In this document: piece by piece, positions 28,801-43,800 of the stretch
Layout: every line of letters starts with the position of its first letter
How positions within the stretch are numbered: the first letter of the stretch is position 1
NCBI GenBank assembly: GCA_029718625.1
Contig: CM056395.1
Span: 19,742,309 to 19,806,308 of the forward strand
Length of the DNA: 64,000 bases
Direction of reading: 5' to 3'
Source: Synaphobranchus kaupii
Taxonomy: Eukaryota; Chordata; Actinopteri; Anguilliformes; Synaphobranchidae
Position numbers and translations under genes: made by a program
The notes under the pieces: model-generated
What the model was told of the DNA's origin: nothing
Databases searched by the model: none
What the model saw: the letters and a program-made list of their open reading frames with translations, nothing else

Positions 28801-31800
28801 CAACTGCAGCCCCCACTACTACAGCAGCCCCCACTACCACTGCAGCCCCCACTACAACAGCAGCCCCCACTACAACTGCAGCTTCCACTACAACTGCAGC
28901 TCCTACTACAACTGCAGCCCCCACTACAACTGCAGCCCCGACTACAACTGCAGCCCCGACTACATCTGCAGCCCCCACTACAACAGCAGCCCCCACTACA
29001 ACTGCAGCCCCCACTACAACAGCAGCCCCGACTACAACTGTTGCCCCGACAACGACTGCAGTCCCCAGTACAACAGCAGCCCCCACTACAACTGCAGCCC
29101 CGACTACAACTGCAGCTGCCACTACAACAGCAGCCCCCACTACAACTGCAGCCCCCACTGCAACTGCAGATTCCACTACCACTGCAGCCCCCATTACAAC
29201 TGCAGCCATGACTACAACTGCAGCCCCCACTACAACAGAAGCACCCACTACAACAGCAGCCCCCACTACAACTGCTGCCCCGACTACAACTGCAGCCCCC
29301 ACTACAACAGCAGCCCCCACTACAACTGCAGCCCTGACTACAACAGCAGCTTCCACTACCACTGCAGCCCCCACTACAACTGCAGCCATGACTACAACTG
29401 CAGCCCCCACTACAACAGAAGCACCCACTACAACTGCAGCCCCGACTACAACAGCAGCCTCCACTACAACAGCAGCCCCCACTACAACTGCAGCCCCGAC
29501 TACAACTGCAGCTGCCACTACAACAGCAGCCCCCACTACAACTGCAGCCCCCACTACAACAGCAGCCCCCACTACAACTGCAGCTTCCACTACAACTGCA
29601 GCTCCTACAACTGCAGCCCCCACTACAACAGCAGCCCCCACTACAACTGCAGCCCTGACTACAACAGCAGCTTCCACTACCACTGCAGCCCCCACTACAA
29701 CTGCAGCCATGACTACAACTGCAGCCCCCACTGCAACAGCAGCCCCCACTACAACAGCAGCCCCCACTACAACTGCAGTCCCCACTACAACGGCAGCCCC
29801 CACTACAACTCCAGCCCCCACTACAACTCCAGCCCCCACTACAACTGCAGCCCCCACTACAACTGCAGCCTCCACTACAACAGCAGCCCCCACTACAACT
29901 GCAGCCCCGACTACAACAGCAGCTTCCACTACCACTGCAGCCCCCACTACAACTGCAGCCATGACTACAACTGCAGCCCCCAATACAACAGAAGCACCCA
30001 CTACAACTGCAGCCCCGACTACAACAGCAGCACCCACTACAACAGCAGCCCCCACTACAACTGCTGCCCCGACTACAACTGCAGCCCCCACTACAACAGC
30101 AGCCCTGACTACAACAGCAGCTTCCACTACCACTGCAGCCCCCACTACAACTGCAGCCATGACTACAACTGCAGCCCCCACTACAACAGAAGCACCCACT
30201 ACAACTGCAGCCCCGACTACAACAGCAGCACCCACTACAACTGCTGCCCCGACTACAACTGCAGCCTCCACTACAACAGCAGCCCCCACTACAACTGCAG
30301 CCCCGACTACAACTGCAGCTGCCACTACAACAGCAGCCCCTACTACAACTGCAGCCCCCACTACAACAGCAGCCCCCACTACAACTGCAGCTTCCACTAC
30401 AACTGCAGCTCCTACTACAACTGCAGCCCCCACTACAACAGCAGCCCCCAATACAACTGCAACCACCACTACAACAGCAGCCCCCACTACAACTGCAGCC
30501 CCCACTACAACAGCAGCCCCCACTACAACTGCAGCCCCCACTACAACAGCAGCCCCCACTACAACTGCAGCCCCGACTACAACTGCAGCTGCCTCGACAA
30601 CAGCAGCCCCCACTATCACTGCAGCCCCCACTACAACAGCAGCCGCCACTACAACTGCAGCTTCCACTACAACTGCAGCTCCTACTACAACTGCAGCCCC
30701 CACTACAACTGCAGCCCTGACTACATCTGCAGCCCCCACTACAACAGCAGCCCCCACTACAACTGCAGCCCCCACTACAACAGCAGCCCCGACTACAACT
30801 GTTGCCCCGACAACGACTGCAGTCCCCACTAAAACAGCAGCCCCCACTACAACTGCAGCCCCGACTACAACTGCAGCCCCCACTACAACAGCAGCCCCCA
30901 CTACAACTGCAGCCCCCACTATAACAGCAGCCCCCACTACAAAAGCACCCCCCACTACAACTGCAGCCTCCACTACAACAGCAGCCCCCACTACAACAGC
31001 AGCCCCCACTACAACTGCAGCCCCGACTACAACTGCAGCTGCCTCGACAACAGCATCCCCCACTACCACTGCAGCCCCCACTACAACAGCAGCCCCCACT
31101 ACAACTGCAGGTTCCACTACAACTGCAGCCCCGACTACATCTGCAGCCCCCACTACAACAGCAGCCCCCACTACAACTGCAGCCCCCACTACAACAGCAG
31201 CCCCGACTACAACTGTTGCCCCGACAACGACTGCAGTCCCCACTACAACTGCAGCTTCCACTACAACTGCGGCACCCACTACAACTGCAGCCCCCACTAT
31301 AACAGCAGCCCCCACTACAACAGCACCCTCCACTACATCTGCAGCCCCCACTACAACAGCAGCCCCCACTACAACAGCAGCCCCCACTACAACAGCAGCC
31401 CCGACTACAACTGTTGCCCCGACTACGACTGCAGTCCCCACTACAACAGAAGCACCCACTACAACTGCAGCCCCGACTACAACAGCAGCCCCCACTACAA
31501 CTGCCGCCCCCATTACAACTGCAGCTTCCACTACCACTGCAGCCCCCACTACACCTGCAGCCCCGACTACAACTGTTGCCCCGACTACGACTGCAGTCCC
31601 CACTACAACAGCAGCCCACACTACAACTGCAGCTTCCACTACAACTGCAGCCTCCACTACAACAGCAGCCCCCACGACAACAGCAGCCCCCACTACAACT
31701 GCAGCCCCGACTACAACAGCAGCCCCCACTACAACTGCAGCTTCCACTACAACTGCAGCTCCTACTACAACTGCAGCCCCCACAACTACTGCTGCCCGAA

Positions 31801-34800
31801 CTACAACTGCAGCCCCCACAACTGCAGCGCCAACTACATCTGCAGCTCCAACTACAACTACAGCTCCCACAACAACTGCAGCCACAACTACAACCGCAGC
31901 ACCCATAACTGCCGCCCCCACTACAACTGCAGGTCCCACAACGGCTGCTTCCCCGACTACAACTGCATCTCCCACAACAACTGCAGCGCAGAGAACAACT
32001 GCATCCCCAACAACAACTATTGTTCCCACAACGACTGCAGCCCCAACTACAACTGCAGCTACCATTACAACTGCAGCCCCCACTACAACTGCAGCTCCAA
32101 CTACAACTGCAGCTCCCACAACTACTGTGAACCCGACTACAACTGCATCTCCCACAACAACTTCAGCCCCCACTACAACTGCAGCTCCAACTACAACTGC
32201 AGCTCCCACAACTACTGCTGCCCCGACTACAACTGCCTCTCCCACAACAACTGCAGCACCAACTACAACTACAGCTCCAAATACAACTGCAGCCCCAACA
32301 ACTGCAGCTCCCACATCAATTGCAGCTCCCACAACTACTCCTGCCCCGACTACAACTGCAGCTCGCACAACAACTGCAGCGCCAACTACAACTGCAGCTC
32401 CAACTACAACTGCATCCCCAATGACAACAGCAGCTCCTGCACCAGTCACACCTGTTATTATCATCCTGGTGTTCACCTCCACCGACACCTTCACAGCAGC
32501 CCTGGCAGATCCCAACTCCCAAGCTTTTATGGATAGAGCGAAACGAATAAAGGACCTGGTGAGTCTGAACCAGCTAATCTAAATTAGCACAAAGGGGATG
32601 AAGAGATTAATATTTCAGTTAGTTCTTTCTTGTTTCGTCCGGCTGTTAAAAACAAGCCCACATGTATTTAACAATGTCTGCTTGTTAACTTTGTAATGAA
32701 AACGCAATGAATTAACATTTTTTCTGACAGTTTGAAAAAAAAATACTTCTACTTCGTTTTTCAGCTTGAACCCATCTTCCGAAATGTATTTCCTACCTTT
32801 GTCAGCCTGGTTGTCGTAAGATTCAGGTGATTTCACATATCCAATTTGCGAGTGTGTGTATGTGAGTGCGTGCGTGGGTACATGCGAGTGTTTGCGTGTG
32901 TGCATGTTTCGGTATGTGTGTTTTTCATGTCATTGTGAACACATATGTCTAAAAAAGTGAATGAAACATGAATGTTTTACATGTATGTTCTTCTAAAGGC
33001 AAGGATCAGTTATCACAGTTGCAGAGATGACTTTAAGTGATTCAAGTTCAAGACCTACTAATGATGAGGTGGTCACCACCCTGTCAAATGCAACACAAAA
33101 CGGAAACCTCACGGAGCTCAATATTAATACCAGCACTATTGTAGTCAATGCAATAGCAGCCAGCACTACAACTGGAGCTCCCACTCCAACTGCAGTCCCC
33201 ACTACAACCGCAGGACCAACTACAACTGCAGCACCCACAACTACTGCAGCCCCAACAACAACTGCAGACCCAACTACAACTGTAGCCCCGACTACAACCG
33301 AAGCACCCACTACAACTGTAGCCCCAACTACAACTGCAGCTCCCACAACTACTGCTGCCCCGACTACAACTGCAGCTCCCACAACAACTGTAGTGCCAAA
33401 TACAACTGCAGCTCCAATTTCAACTGCAGCCCCAACTACAACTACTGCTCCAACTACAACTGCAGCTCCCACAACTCCTGCTGCTCCAACTACAACTGCA
33501 GCCCCCACTACAACTGCAGTGCCAACTACAACTGCAGCGGCGACTACTACTGCCCCAACTACAACTACAGCCCCCACAACAACTGCAGCTCCAACTACAA
33601 CAGCAGCTCCAACTACAACTGCTGCTCCAACTACAACTGCTGTTCCAACTACAACTGCAGCTCCCACAACAACTGCAGCGCCAACTACAACTACTGCTCC
33701 AACTACAACTGCAGCCCCAACAACTACAGGTCCCACAACTACTGCAGCCCCAACTACAACTACTGCTCCAACTACAACTGCAGCCCCAACAACTACAGCT
33801 CCCACAACTACTGCTGCCCCAACTACAACTGCAGCCCCCACAACTGCAGCGCCAACTACAACTGCAGCTCCAACTACAACTACAGCTCCCACAACAACTG
33901 CAGCCCCAATTACAACCGCAGCACCCATAACAACTGCAGCTCCCACTACAACTGCAGCTCCAACTACAACTGCAACTCTCACAACTGCTGCTGCCCCGAC
34001 TACAACTGCATCTCCCACAACAACTGCAGCGCCAAGAACAACTGCAGCCCCAACAACAACAACTGTTCCCACAATGACTGCAGCCCCAACTACAACCGCA
34101 GCTACCATTACAACTGCAGCCCCCACTACAACTGCAGCTCCCACAACTACTGTGAACCCAACTACAACTGCATCTCCCACAACAACTTCAGCCCCCACTA
34201 CAACTGCAGCTCGAACTACAACTGCAGCTCCCACAACTACTGCTGCCCCGACTACAACTGCAGCTCCAACTACAACTGCAGCCCCAACTACAACTACTGC
34301 TCCAACTACAACTGCAGCCCCAACAACTGCAGCTCCCACAACTCCTGCTGCTCCAACTACAACTGCAGCCCCAACAACAACTACAGCTCCCACAACAACT
34401 GCAGCCCCAATTACAACCGCAGCTCCCACAACTACTGCTGCCACAACTACAACTGCAGCCCCCACAACAACTGCAGCGCCAACTACAACTGCAGCGCCAA
34501 CTACAACTGCAGCTCCAACTACAACTGCAGCTCCCACAACAACTGCAGCATCAACTACAACTGCAGCTCCAACTACAACTGCTGCTCCATCTGCAACTGC
34601 AGCCCCAACTACAACTTCAGCTCCAACTACAACTTCAGCTCCAACTACAACTGCTGCTCCAACTACAACTGTAGCCCCAACAACAACTACAGCTCCCACA
34701 ACAACTGCAGCCCCAACAACTGCAGCTCCCACAACTCCGGCTGCTCCAACTACAACTGCAGCCCCCACTACAACTGCAGCGCCAACTGCAGCGCCAACTA

Positions 34801-37800
34801 CTACTGCCCCAACTACAACTGCAGCCCCCACAACAACTGCAGCGCCAACTACAACTGCAGCTCCAACTACAACAGCAGCTCGAACTACAACTGCTGCTCC
34901 AACTACAACTGGAGCTCCCACAACAACTGCAGCTCCCACAACTACTCCTGCCCCAACTACAACTGCAGCTCCCACAACAACTGCAGCGCCAACTACAACC
35001 GCAGCTCCAACTGCAACTGCTGCTCCAACTGCAACTGTAGCCCCAACTACAACTGCTGCTCCAACTACAACTGCAGCCCCAACTACAACTGCTGCTCCAA
35101 CTACAACTGCAGCCCCCACTACAACTGCAGCGCCAACTACAACTACAGCTCCCACAACTACTGCTGCCCCAACTACAACTGCAGCCACCATTACAACTGC
35201 AGTGCCAATTACAACTGCAGCGGCAAATACAAATGCTGTTCCAATGACAACTGCAGCCCCAAATACAACTACAGCACCCACAACTACTGCAGCCCCAAAT
35301 ACGACTCCAGCCCCAACTACAACTGTATCCCCAACTACAACTGCAGCCCCAACTACAACCACAGCCCCCACTATAACTGCAACTCCCACTACAACTGCAG
35401 CCCCAAGTACAACTGCAGCCCCAACAACAACTACAGCTCCCACAACAACTGCAGCCCCAACTACAACCGCAGCTCCCACAACTACTGCTGCCCCAACTAC
35501 AACTGCAGCCCCCACAACAACTGCAGCACCAACTACAACTGCAGCGCCAGCTACAACTGCAGCTCCAACTACAACTGCAGCTCCTACTACAACTGCTCCT
35601 CCAACTACAACTGCTGCTCCAACTACAACTGCAGCTCCCACAACTACTCCAGCCCCAAATACAACTGCAGCTCCGACAACAACTATAGCGCCAACTACAA
35701 CTTCAGCCCCAACAACAACTACAGCTCCCACAACAACTGCAGCCCCAACTACAACCTCAGCTCCCATAACAACTGCAGCCCGAACTACAACTGCAGCCCC
35801 CACTACAACTGCTGCCCCGACTACAACTGCGGCTCCCACAACAACTGCAGGGCCAAATACAACTGCAGCTCCAACTAGAACTGTGGCTCCAACTACAACT
35901 GCTGCTCCAACTACAACTGCAGCCCCCACTACAACTGCAGCGCTAACTACAACTGCAGCGGCAACTACTACTGCCCCAACTACAACTGCAGCCCCCACTA
36001 CACCTGCAGCCCCGACTACAACTGCAGCTCCAACTACAACTGCAGCTCCCACAACTACTGCTGCCCCGACTACAACTGCAGCTCCCACAACAACTGCAGC
36101 GCCAAATACAACTGCAGCTCCAACTAGAATTGCAGCGCCAACTACAACTGCAGCTCCAACTACAACAGCAGCTCCAACTACAACTGCTGCTCCAACTACA
36201 ACTGCAGCTCCCACAACAACTGCAGCTCCCACAACTACTCCTGCCCCAACTACAACTGCAGCTCCCACAACAACTGCAGTGCCAACTACAACCGCAGCTC
36301 CAACTGCAACTGCTGCTCCAACTTCAACTGCAGCCCCAACTACAACTGCTGCTCCAACTACAACTGCAGCGCCAACTACAACTACAGCTCCCACAACTAC
36401 TGCTGCCCCAACTACAACTGCAGCCACCATTACAACTGCAGTGCCAATTACAACTGCAGCGGCAAATACAACTACAGCAACCACAACTACTGCAGCCCCA
36501 AATACGACTCCAGCCCCAACTACAACTGTATCCCCAACTACAACTGCAGCCCCAACTACATCGGTAGCTCCCACTACATCTGCAGCCCCAACTACAACCA
36601 CAGCCCCCACTACAACTGCAGCTCCCACTACAACTGCAGCCCCAAGCACAACTGCAGCCCCAACAACAACTACAGCTCCCAGAACAACTGCAGCCCCAAC
36701 TACAACTGCAGCCCCAACTACAACAGTATTCCCAACTACAACTGCAGCCCCAACTAGATCGGTAGCTCCCACGACAACTACAGCCCCAACTACAACCACA
36801 GCCCCCACTATAACTGCAGCTCCCACTAAAACTGCAGCCCCAAGTACAACTGCAGCCCCAACAACAACTACAGCTCCCACCACAACTGCAGCCCCAACTA
36901 CAACCGCAGCTCCCACAACTACTGCTGCCCCAACTACAACTGCAGCCCCCACAACAACTGCAGCGCCAACTACAACTGCAGCGCCAACTACAACTGCAGC
37001 TCCAACTACAACTACAGCTCCTACTACAACTGCTCCTCCAACTACAACTGCTGCTCCAACTACAACTGCAGCTCCCACAACAACTGCAGCATCAACTACA
37101 ACTGCAGCTCCAACTACAACTGCTGCTCCAACTGCAACTGCAGCCCCAACTACAACTGCTGCTCCAACTACAACTGCTGCGCTAACTACTACTGCAGCTC
37201 CCACAACAACTGCAGCTCCCACAACTACTCCTGCCCCAATTACAACTGCAGCTCCCACAAGAACTGCAGCGCGAACTACAACTTCAGCTCCAACTACAAC
37301 AGCTGCTCCAACTACAACTGTAGCCCCAACAACAACTACAGCTCCCACAACAACTGCAGGCCCAACTACAACCTCAGCTCCCATAACTACTGCAGCCCGA
37401 ACTACAACTGCAGCCGCAACTACAAATGCTGCTCCAACTACAACTGCAGCCCCAACTACAACTACTGCTCCAACTACAACTGCAGCGCCAACTACAACTG
37501 CAGCCCCTACAACTACTCCTGCCCCAACTACAACTGCAGCCCCGACTACAACTGCAGCTCCAACTACAACTGCAACCCCAACTAGAACTACTGCTCCAAC
37601 TACAACTGCAGCCCCAACTACAACTGCTGCTCCAACTACAACTGCTGCGCCAACTACTACTGCAGCTCCCACAACAACTGCAGCTCCCACAACTACTCCT
37701 GCCCCAACTACAACTGCAGCTCCCACAACAACTGCAGTGCCAAATACAACTTCAGCTCCAACTACAACTGCTGCTCCAACTACAACTGCTGCTCCAACTA

Positions 37801-40800
37801 CAACTGCAGCTCCAACTACAACTGCTGCTCCAACTACAACTGCTGCTCCAACTACAACTGCAGCTCCCACAACAACTGCAGCTCCCACAATTACTCCTGC
37901 CCCAAATACAACTGCAGCTCCCACAACAACTGCTGCCCCAACTAGAACGGCAGCCCCCACTACAACTGCAGCCCCCACTACAACAGTATTCCCAACTACA
38001 ACTGCAGCCCCAACTACATCGGTAGCTCCCACGACAACTGCAGCCCCAACTACAACCACAACCCCCACTATAACTGCAGCTCCCACTACAACTGCAGCCC
38101 CAAGTACAACTGCAGCCCCAACAACAACTAGAGCTCCCAGAACAACTGCAGCCCCAACTACAACTGCAGCCCCCACTACAACAGTATTCCCAACTACAAC
38201 TGCAGCCCCAACTACATCGTTAGCTCCCACGACAACTGCAGCCCCAACTACAACCACAACCCCCACTATAACTGCAGCTCCCACTACAACTGCAGCCCCA
38301 AGTACAACTGCAGCCCCAACAACAACTACATCTCCCACAACAACTGCAGCCCCAACTACAACCGCAGCTCCCACAACTACTGCAGCGCCAACTACAACTG
38401 CAGCGCCAACTACAACTGCAGCTCCAACTACAACTGCAGCTCCTACTACAACTGCTCCTCCAACTACAACTGCTGCTCCAACTACAACTGCAGCTCCCAC
38501 AACTACTCCAGCCCCAACTACAACTGCAGCTCCCACAACAACTGCAGCATCAACTACAACTGCAGCCCCCACTACAACTGCAGTGCCAACTACAACTGCA
38601 GCGGCAAATACAACTGCTGTTCCAACGACAACTGCAGCCACAAGTACAACTATAGCACCCACAACTACTGCAGCCCCAAATACAACTCCAGCCCCAACTA
38701 CAACTGTATCCCCAACTACAACTGCAGCCCCAACTACATCGGTAGCTCCCACTACAACTGCAGCGCCAACTACAACTACAGCTCCCACAACCTCTGCTTC
38801 CCCAACTACAACTGCAGCCGCCACTACAACTGCAGTGCCAATTACAACTGCAGCGGCAAATACAACTGCTGTTCCAACTACAACTGTATCCCCAACTACA
38901 ACTGCAGCCCCAACTACATCGGGAGCTCCCACTACAACTGCAGCCCCAACTACAACCACAGCCCCCACTACAACTGCAGCTCCCACTACAACTGCAGCCC
39001 CAAGCACAACTGCAGCCCCAACAACAACTACAGCTCCCAGAACAACTGCAGCCCCAACTACAACTGCAGCCCCAACTACAACAGTATTCCCAACTACAAC
39101 TGCAGCCCCAACTAGATCGGTAGCTCCCACGACAACTGCAGCCCCAACTACAACCACAGCCCCCACTATAACTGCAGCTCCCACTAAAACTGCAGCCCCA
39201 AGTACAACTGCAGCCCCAACAACAACTACAGCTCCCACCACAACTGCAGCCCCAACTACAACCGCAGCTCCCACAACTACTGCTGCCCCAACTACAACTG
39301 CAGCCCCCACAACAACTGCAGCGCCAACTACAACTGCAGCGCCAACTACAACTGCAGCTCCAACTACAACTACAGCTCCTACTACAACTGCTCCTCCAAC
39401 TACAACTGCTGCTCCAACTACAACTGCAGCTCCCACAACAACTGCAGCATCAACTACAACTGCAGCTCCAACTACAACTGCTGCTCCAACTGCAACTGCA
39501 GCCCCAACTACAACTGCTGCTCCAACTACAACTGCTGCGCTAACTACTACTGCAGCTCCCACAACAACTGCAGCTCCCCCAACTACTCCTGCCCCAACTA
39601 CAACTGCAGCTCCCACAAGAACTGCAGCGCGAACTACAACTTCAGCTCCAACTACAACTGTAGCCCCAACAACAACTACAGCTCCCACAACAACTGCAGG
39701 CCCAACTACAACCTCAGCTCCCATAACAACTGCAGCCCGAACTACAACTGCAGCCGCAACTACAAATGCTGCTCCAACTACAACTGCAGCCCCAACTACA
39801 ACTACTGCTCCAACTACAACTGCAGCGCCAACTACAACTGCAGCCCCCACAACTACTCCTGCCCCAACTACAACTGCAGCTCCAACTACAACTGCAACCC
39901 CAACTACAACTACTGCTCCAACTACAACTGCAGCCCCAACTACAACTGCTGCTCCAACAACAACTGCTGCGCCAACTACTACTACAGCTCCCACAACAAC
40001 TGCAGCTCCCACAACTACTCCTGCCCCAACTACAACTGCAGCTCCCACAACAACTGCAGTGCCAAATACAACTTCAGCTCCAACTACAACTGCTGCTCCA
40101 ACTACAACTGCAGCTCCAAATACAACTGCTGCTCCAACTACAACTGCTGCTCCAACTACAACTGCAGCTCCCACAACAACTGCAGCTCCCACAATTACTC
40201 CTGCCCCAAATACAACTGCAGCTCCCACAACAACTGCTGCCCCAACTAGAACTGCAGCCCCCACTACAACTGCAGCCCCCACTACAACAGTATTCCCAAC
40301 TACAACTGCAGCCCCAACTACATCGGTAGCTCCCACGACAACTGCAGCCCCAACTACAACCACAACCCCCACTATAACTGCAGCTCCCACTACAACTGCA
40401 GCCCCAAGTACAACTGCAGCCCCAACAACAACTAGAGCTCCCAGAACAACTGCAGCCCCAACTACAACTGCAGCCCCCACTACAACAGTATTCCCAACTA
40501 CAACTGCAGCCCCAACTACATCATTAGCTCCCACGACAACTGCAGCCCCAACTACAACCACAACCCCCACTATAACTGCAGCTCCCACTACAACTGCAGC
40601 CCCAAGTACAACTGCAGCCCCAACAACAACTACAGCTCCCACAACAACTGCAGCCCCTACTACAACCGCAGCTCCCACAACTACTGCAGCGCCAACTACA
40701 ACTGCAGCGCCAACTACAACTGCAGCGCCAACTACAACTGCAGCTCCAACTACAACTACAGCTCCTACTACAACTGCTCCTCCAACTACAACTGCAGCAT

Positions 40801-43800
40801 CAACTACAACTGCAGCTCCAACTACAACTGCTGCTCCAACTGCAACTGCAGCCCCAACTACAACTGCTGCTCCAACTACAACTGCTGCGCTAACTACTAC
40901 TGCAGCTCCCACAACAACTGCAGCTCCCACAACTACTCCTGCCCCAACTACAACTGCAGCTCCCACAAGAACTGCAGCGCGAACTACAACTTCAGCTCCA
41001 ACTACAACTGTAGCCCCAACAACAACTACAGCTCCCACAACAACTGCAGGCCCAAATACAACCTCAGCTCCCATAACAACTGCAGCCCGAACTACAACTG
41101 CAGCCGCAACTACAAATGCTGCTCCAACTACAACTGCAGCCCCAACTACAACTACTGCTCCAACTACAACTGCAGCGCCAACTACAACTGCAGCCCCCAC
41201 AACTACTCCTGCCCCAACTACAACTGCAGCTCCAACTACAACTGCAACCCCAACTACAACTACTGCTCCAACTACAACTGCAGCCCCAACTACAACTGCT
41301 GCTCCAACAACAACTGCTGCGCCAACTACTACTACAGCTCCCACAACAACTGCAGCTCCCACAACTACTCCTGCCCCAATTACAACTGCAGCTCCCACAA
41401 CAACTGCAGTGCCAAATACAACTTCAGCTCCAACTACAACTGCTGCTCCAACTACAACTGCAGCTCCAAATACAACTGCTGCTCCAACTACAACTGCTGC
41501 TCCAACTACAACTGCAGCTCCCACAACAACTGCAGCTCCCACAATTACTCCTGCCCCAAATACAACTGCAGCTCCCACAACAACTGCTGCCCCAACTAGA
41601 ACTGCAGCCCCCACTACAACTGCAGCCCCCACTACAACAGTATTCCCAACTACAACTGCAGCCCCAACTACATCGGTAGCTCCCACGACAACTGCAGCCC
41701 CAACTACAACCACAACCCCCACTATAACTGCAGCTCCCACTACAACTGCAGCCCCAAGTACAACTGCAGCCCCAACAACAACTAGAGCTCCCAGAACAAC
41801 TGCAGCCCCAACTACAACTGCAGCCCCCACTACAACAGTATTCCCAACTACAACTGCAGCCCCAACTACATCATTAGCTCCCACGACAACTGCAGCCCCA
41901 ACTACAACCACAACCCCCACTATAACTGCAGCTCCCACTACAACTGCAGCCCCAAGTACAACTGCAGCCCCAACAACAACTACAGCTCCCACAACAACTG
42001 CAGCCCCTACTACAACCGCAGCTCCCACAACTACTGCAGCGCCAACTACAACTGCAGCGCCAACTACAACTGCAGCTCCAACTACAACTGCAGCTCCTAC
42101 TACAACTGCTCCTCCAACTACAACTGCTGCTCCAACTACAACTGCAGCTCCCACAAGTACTCCAGCCCCAACTACAACTGCAGCTCCCACAACAACTGCA
42201 GCATCAACTACAACTGCAGCCCCCTCTACAACTGCAGTGCCAACTACAACTGCAGCGGCAAATACAACTGCTGTTCCAACGACAACTGCAGCCACAAGTA
42301 CAACTATAGCACCCACAACTACTGCAGCCCCAAATACAACTCCAGCCCCAACTACAACTGTATCCCCAACTACAACTGCAGCCCCAACTACATCGGTAGC
42401 TCCCACTACAACTGCAGCGCCAACTACAACTACAGCTCCCACAACCTCTGCTTCCCCAACTACAACTGCAGCCACCACTACAACTGCAGTGCCAATTACA
42501 ACTGCAGCGGCAAATACAACTGCTGTTCCAACGACAACTGCAGCCCCAACTACAACTACAGCACCCACAACTACTGCAGCCCCAAATACGACTCCAGCCA
42601 CAACTACAACTGTATCCCCAACTACAACTGCAGCCCCAACTACATCGGTAGCTCCCACTACAACTGCAGCCCCAACTACAACCACAGCCCCCACTACAAC
42701 TGCAGCTCCCACTACAACTGCAGCCCCAAGCACAACTGCAGCCTCAACAACAACTACAGCTCCCAGAAGAACTGCAGCCCCAACTACAACTGCAGCCCCC
42801 ACTACAACAGTATTCCCAACTACAACTGCAGCCCCAACTACATCGGTAGCTCCCACGACAACTGTAGCCCCAACTACAACCACAGTCCCCACTATAACTG
42901 CTGCCCCAAGTACAACTGCAGCCCCAACAACAAACACAGCTCCCACAACAACTGCAGCCCCAACTACAACTGCAGCCCCCACAACAACTGCAGCGCCCAC
43001 TACAACTGCAGCTCCAACTAGAACTGCAGCTCCTACTACAACTGCTCCTCCAACTACAACTGCAGCTCCAACTACAACTGCAGCTCCCACAACTACTCCT
43101 GCCCCAACTACAACTGCAGCTCCCACAACAACTGCAGCATCAACTACAACTGCAGCTCCAACTACAACTGCTGCTCCAACTACAACTGCTGCTCCAACTA
43201 CTACTGCAGCTCCCACAACAACTGCAGCTCCCACAACAAATGCAGCGCCAACTACAACTGCTCCTCCAACTACAACTGCAGCTCCAACTACAACTGCAGC
43301 TCCCACAACTACTCCTGCCCCAACTACAACTGCAGCTCCCACAACAACTGCAGCATCAACTACAACTGCAGCCCCAACTACAACTGCTGCTCCAACTACA
43401 ACTGCTGCTCCAACTACTACTGCAGCTCCCACAACAACTGCAGCTCCCACAACAACTGCAGCGCCAACTACAACTTCAGGTCCAACTACAACTGCTGCTC
43501 CAACTACAACCTCAGCCCCAACAACATCTACAGCTCCCACAACAACTGCAGCCCCAACTACAACCTCAGCTCCCATAACAACTGCAGCCCGAACTACAAC
43601 TGCAGCCCCCACTACAACTGCAGCTCCAACTACAATTGTAGCTCCGACAACTACTGCTGCCCCTACGTCAACTGCGGCTCCCACAACAACTGCAGCGCCA
43701 AATACAACTGCAGCTCCAACTACAACTGCTGCTCCAACTACAACTGCAGCCCCAACTACAACTACTGCTCCAACTAAAACTGCAGCGCCAACTACAACTG

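Larger units (their letters stand above)
18336..29845 (+). repeat. 5,754-bp tandem segmental duplication including introns and a mini-exon
   Basis: Position p in about 18336-24090 matches p+5754 in about 24090-29845. Checked landmarks: intron start 21591/27345, mini-exon 21779/27533, exon start 22013/27767, CACTACTACTTCAGCCCC at 18383/24137, and the rare ACTATAACTGCAG at 19751/25505. Divergence at the right joint is seen at about 24091 versus 29845. Only one clear base difference was noticed (G at about 20453, A at 26207). Confidence 0.93.

Noticed and set aside
28500..31619. Cys/Ser/Gly-rich minus-strand ORF of 1,039 codons, looking like a cysteine-rich structural protein
   Set aside because: Third-frame antisense reading of the 18-bp unit; codons TGC, AGC, GGC are forced by GCAGCC.
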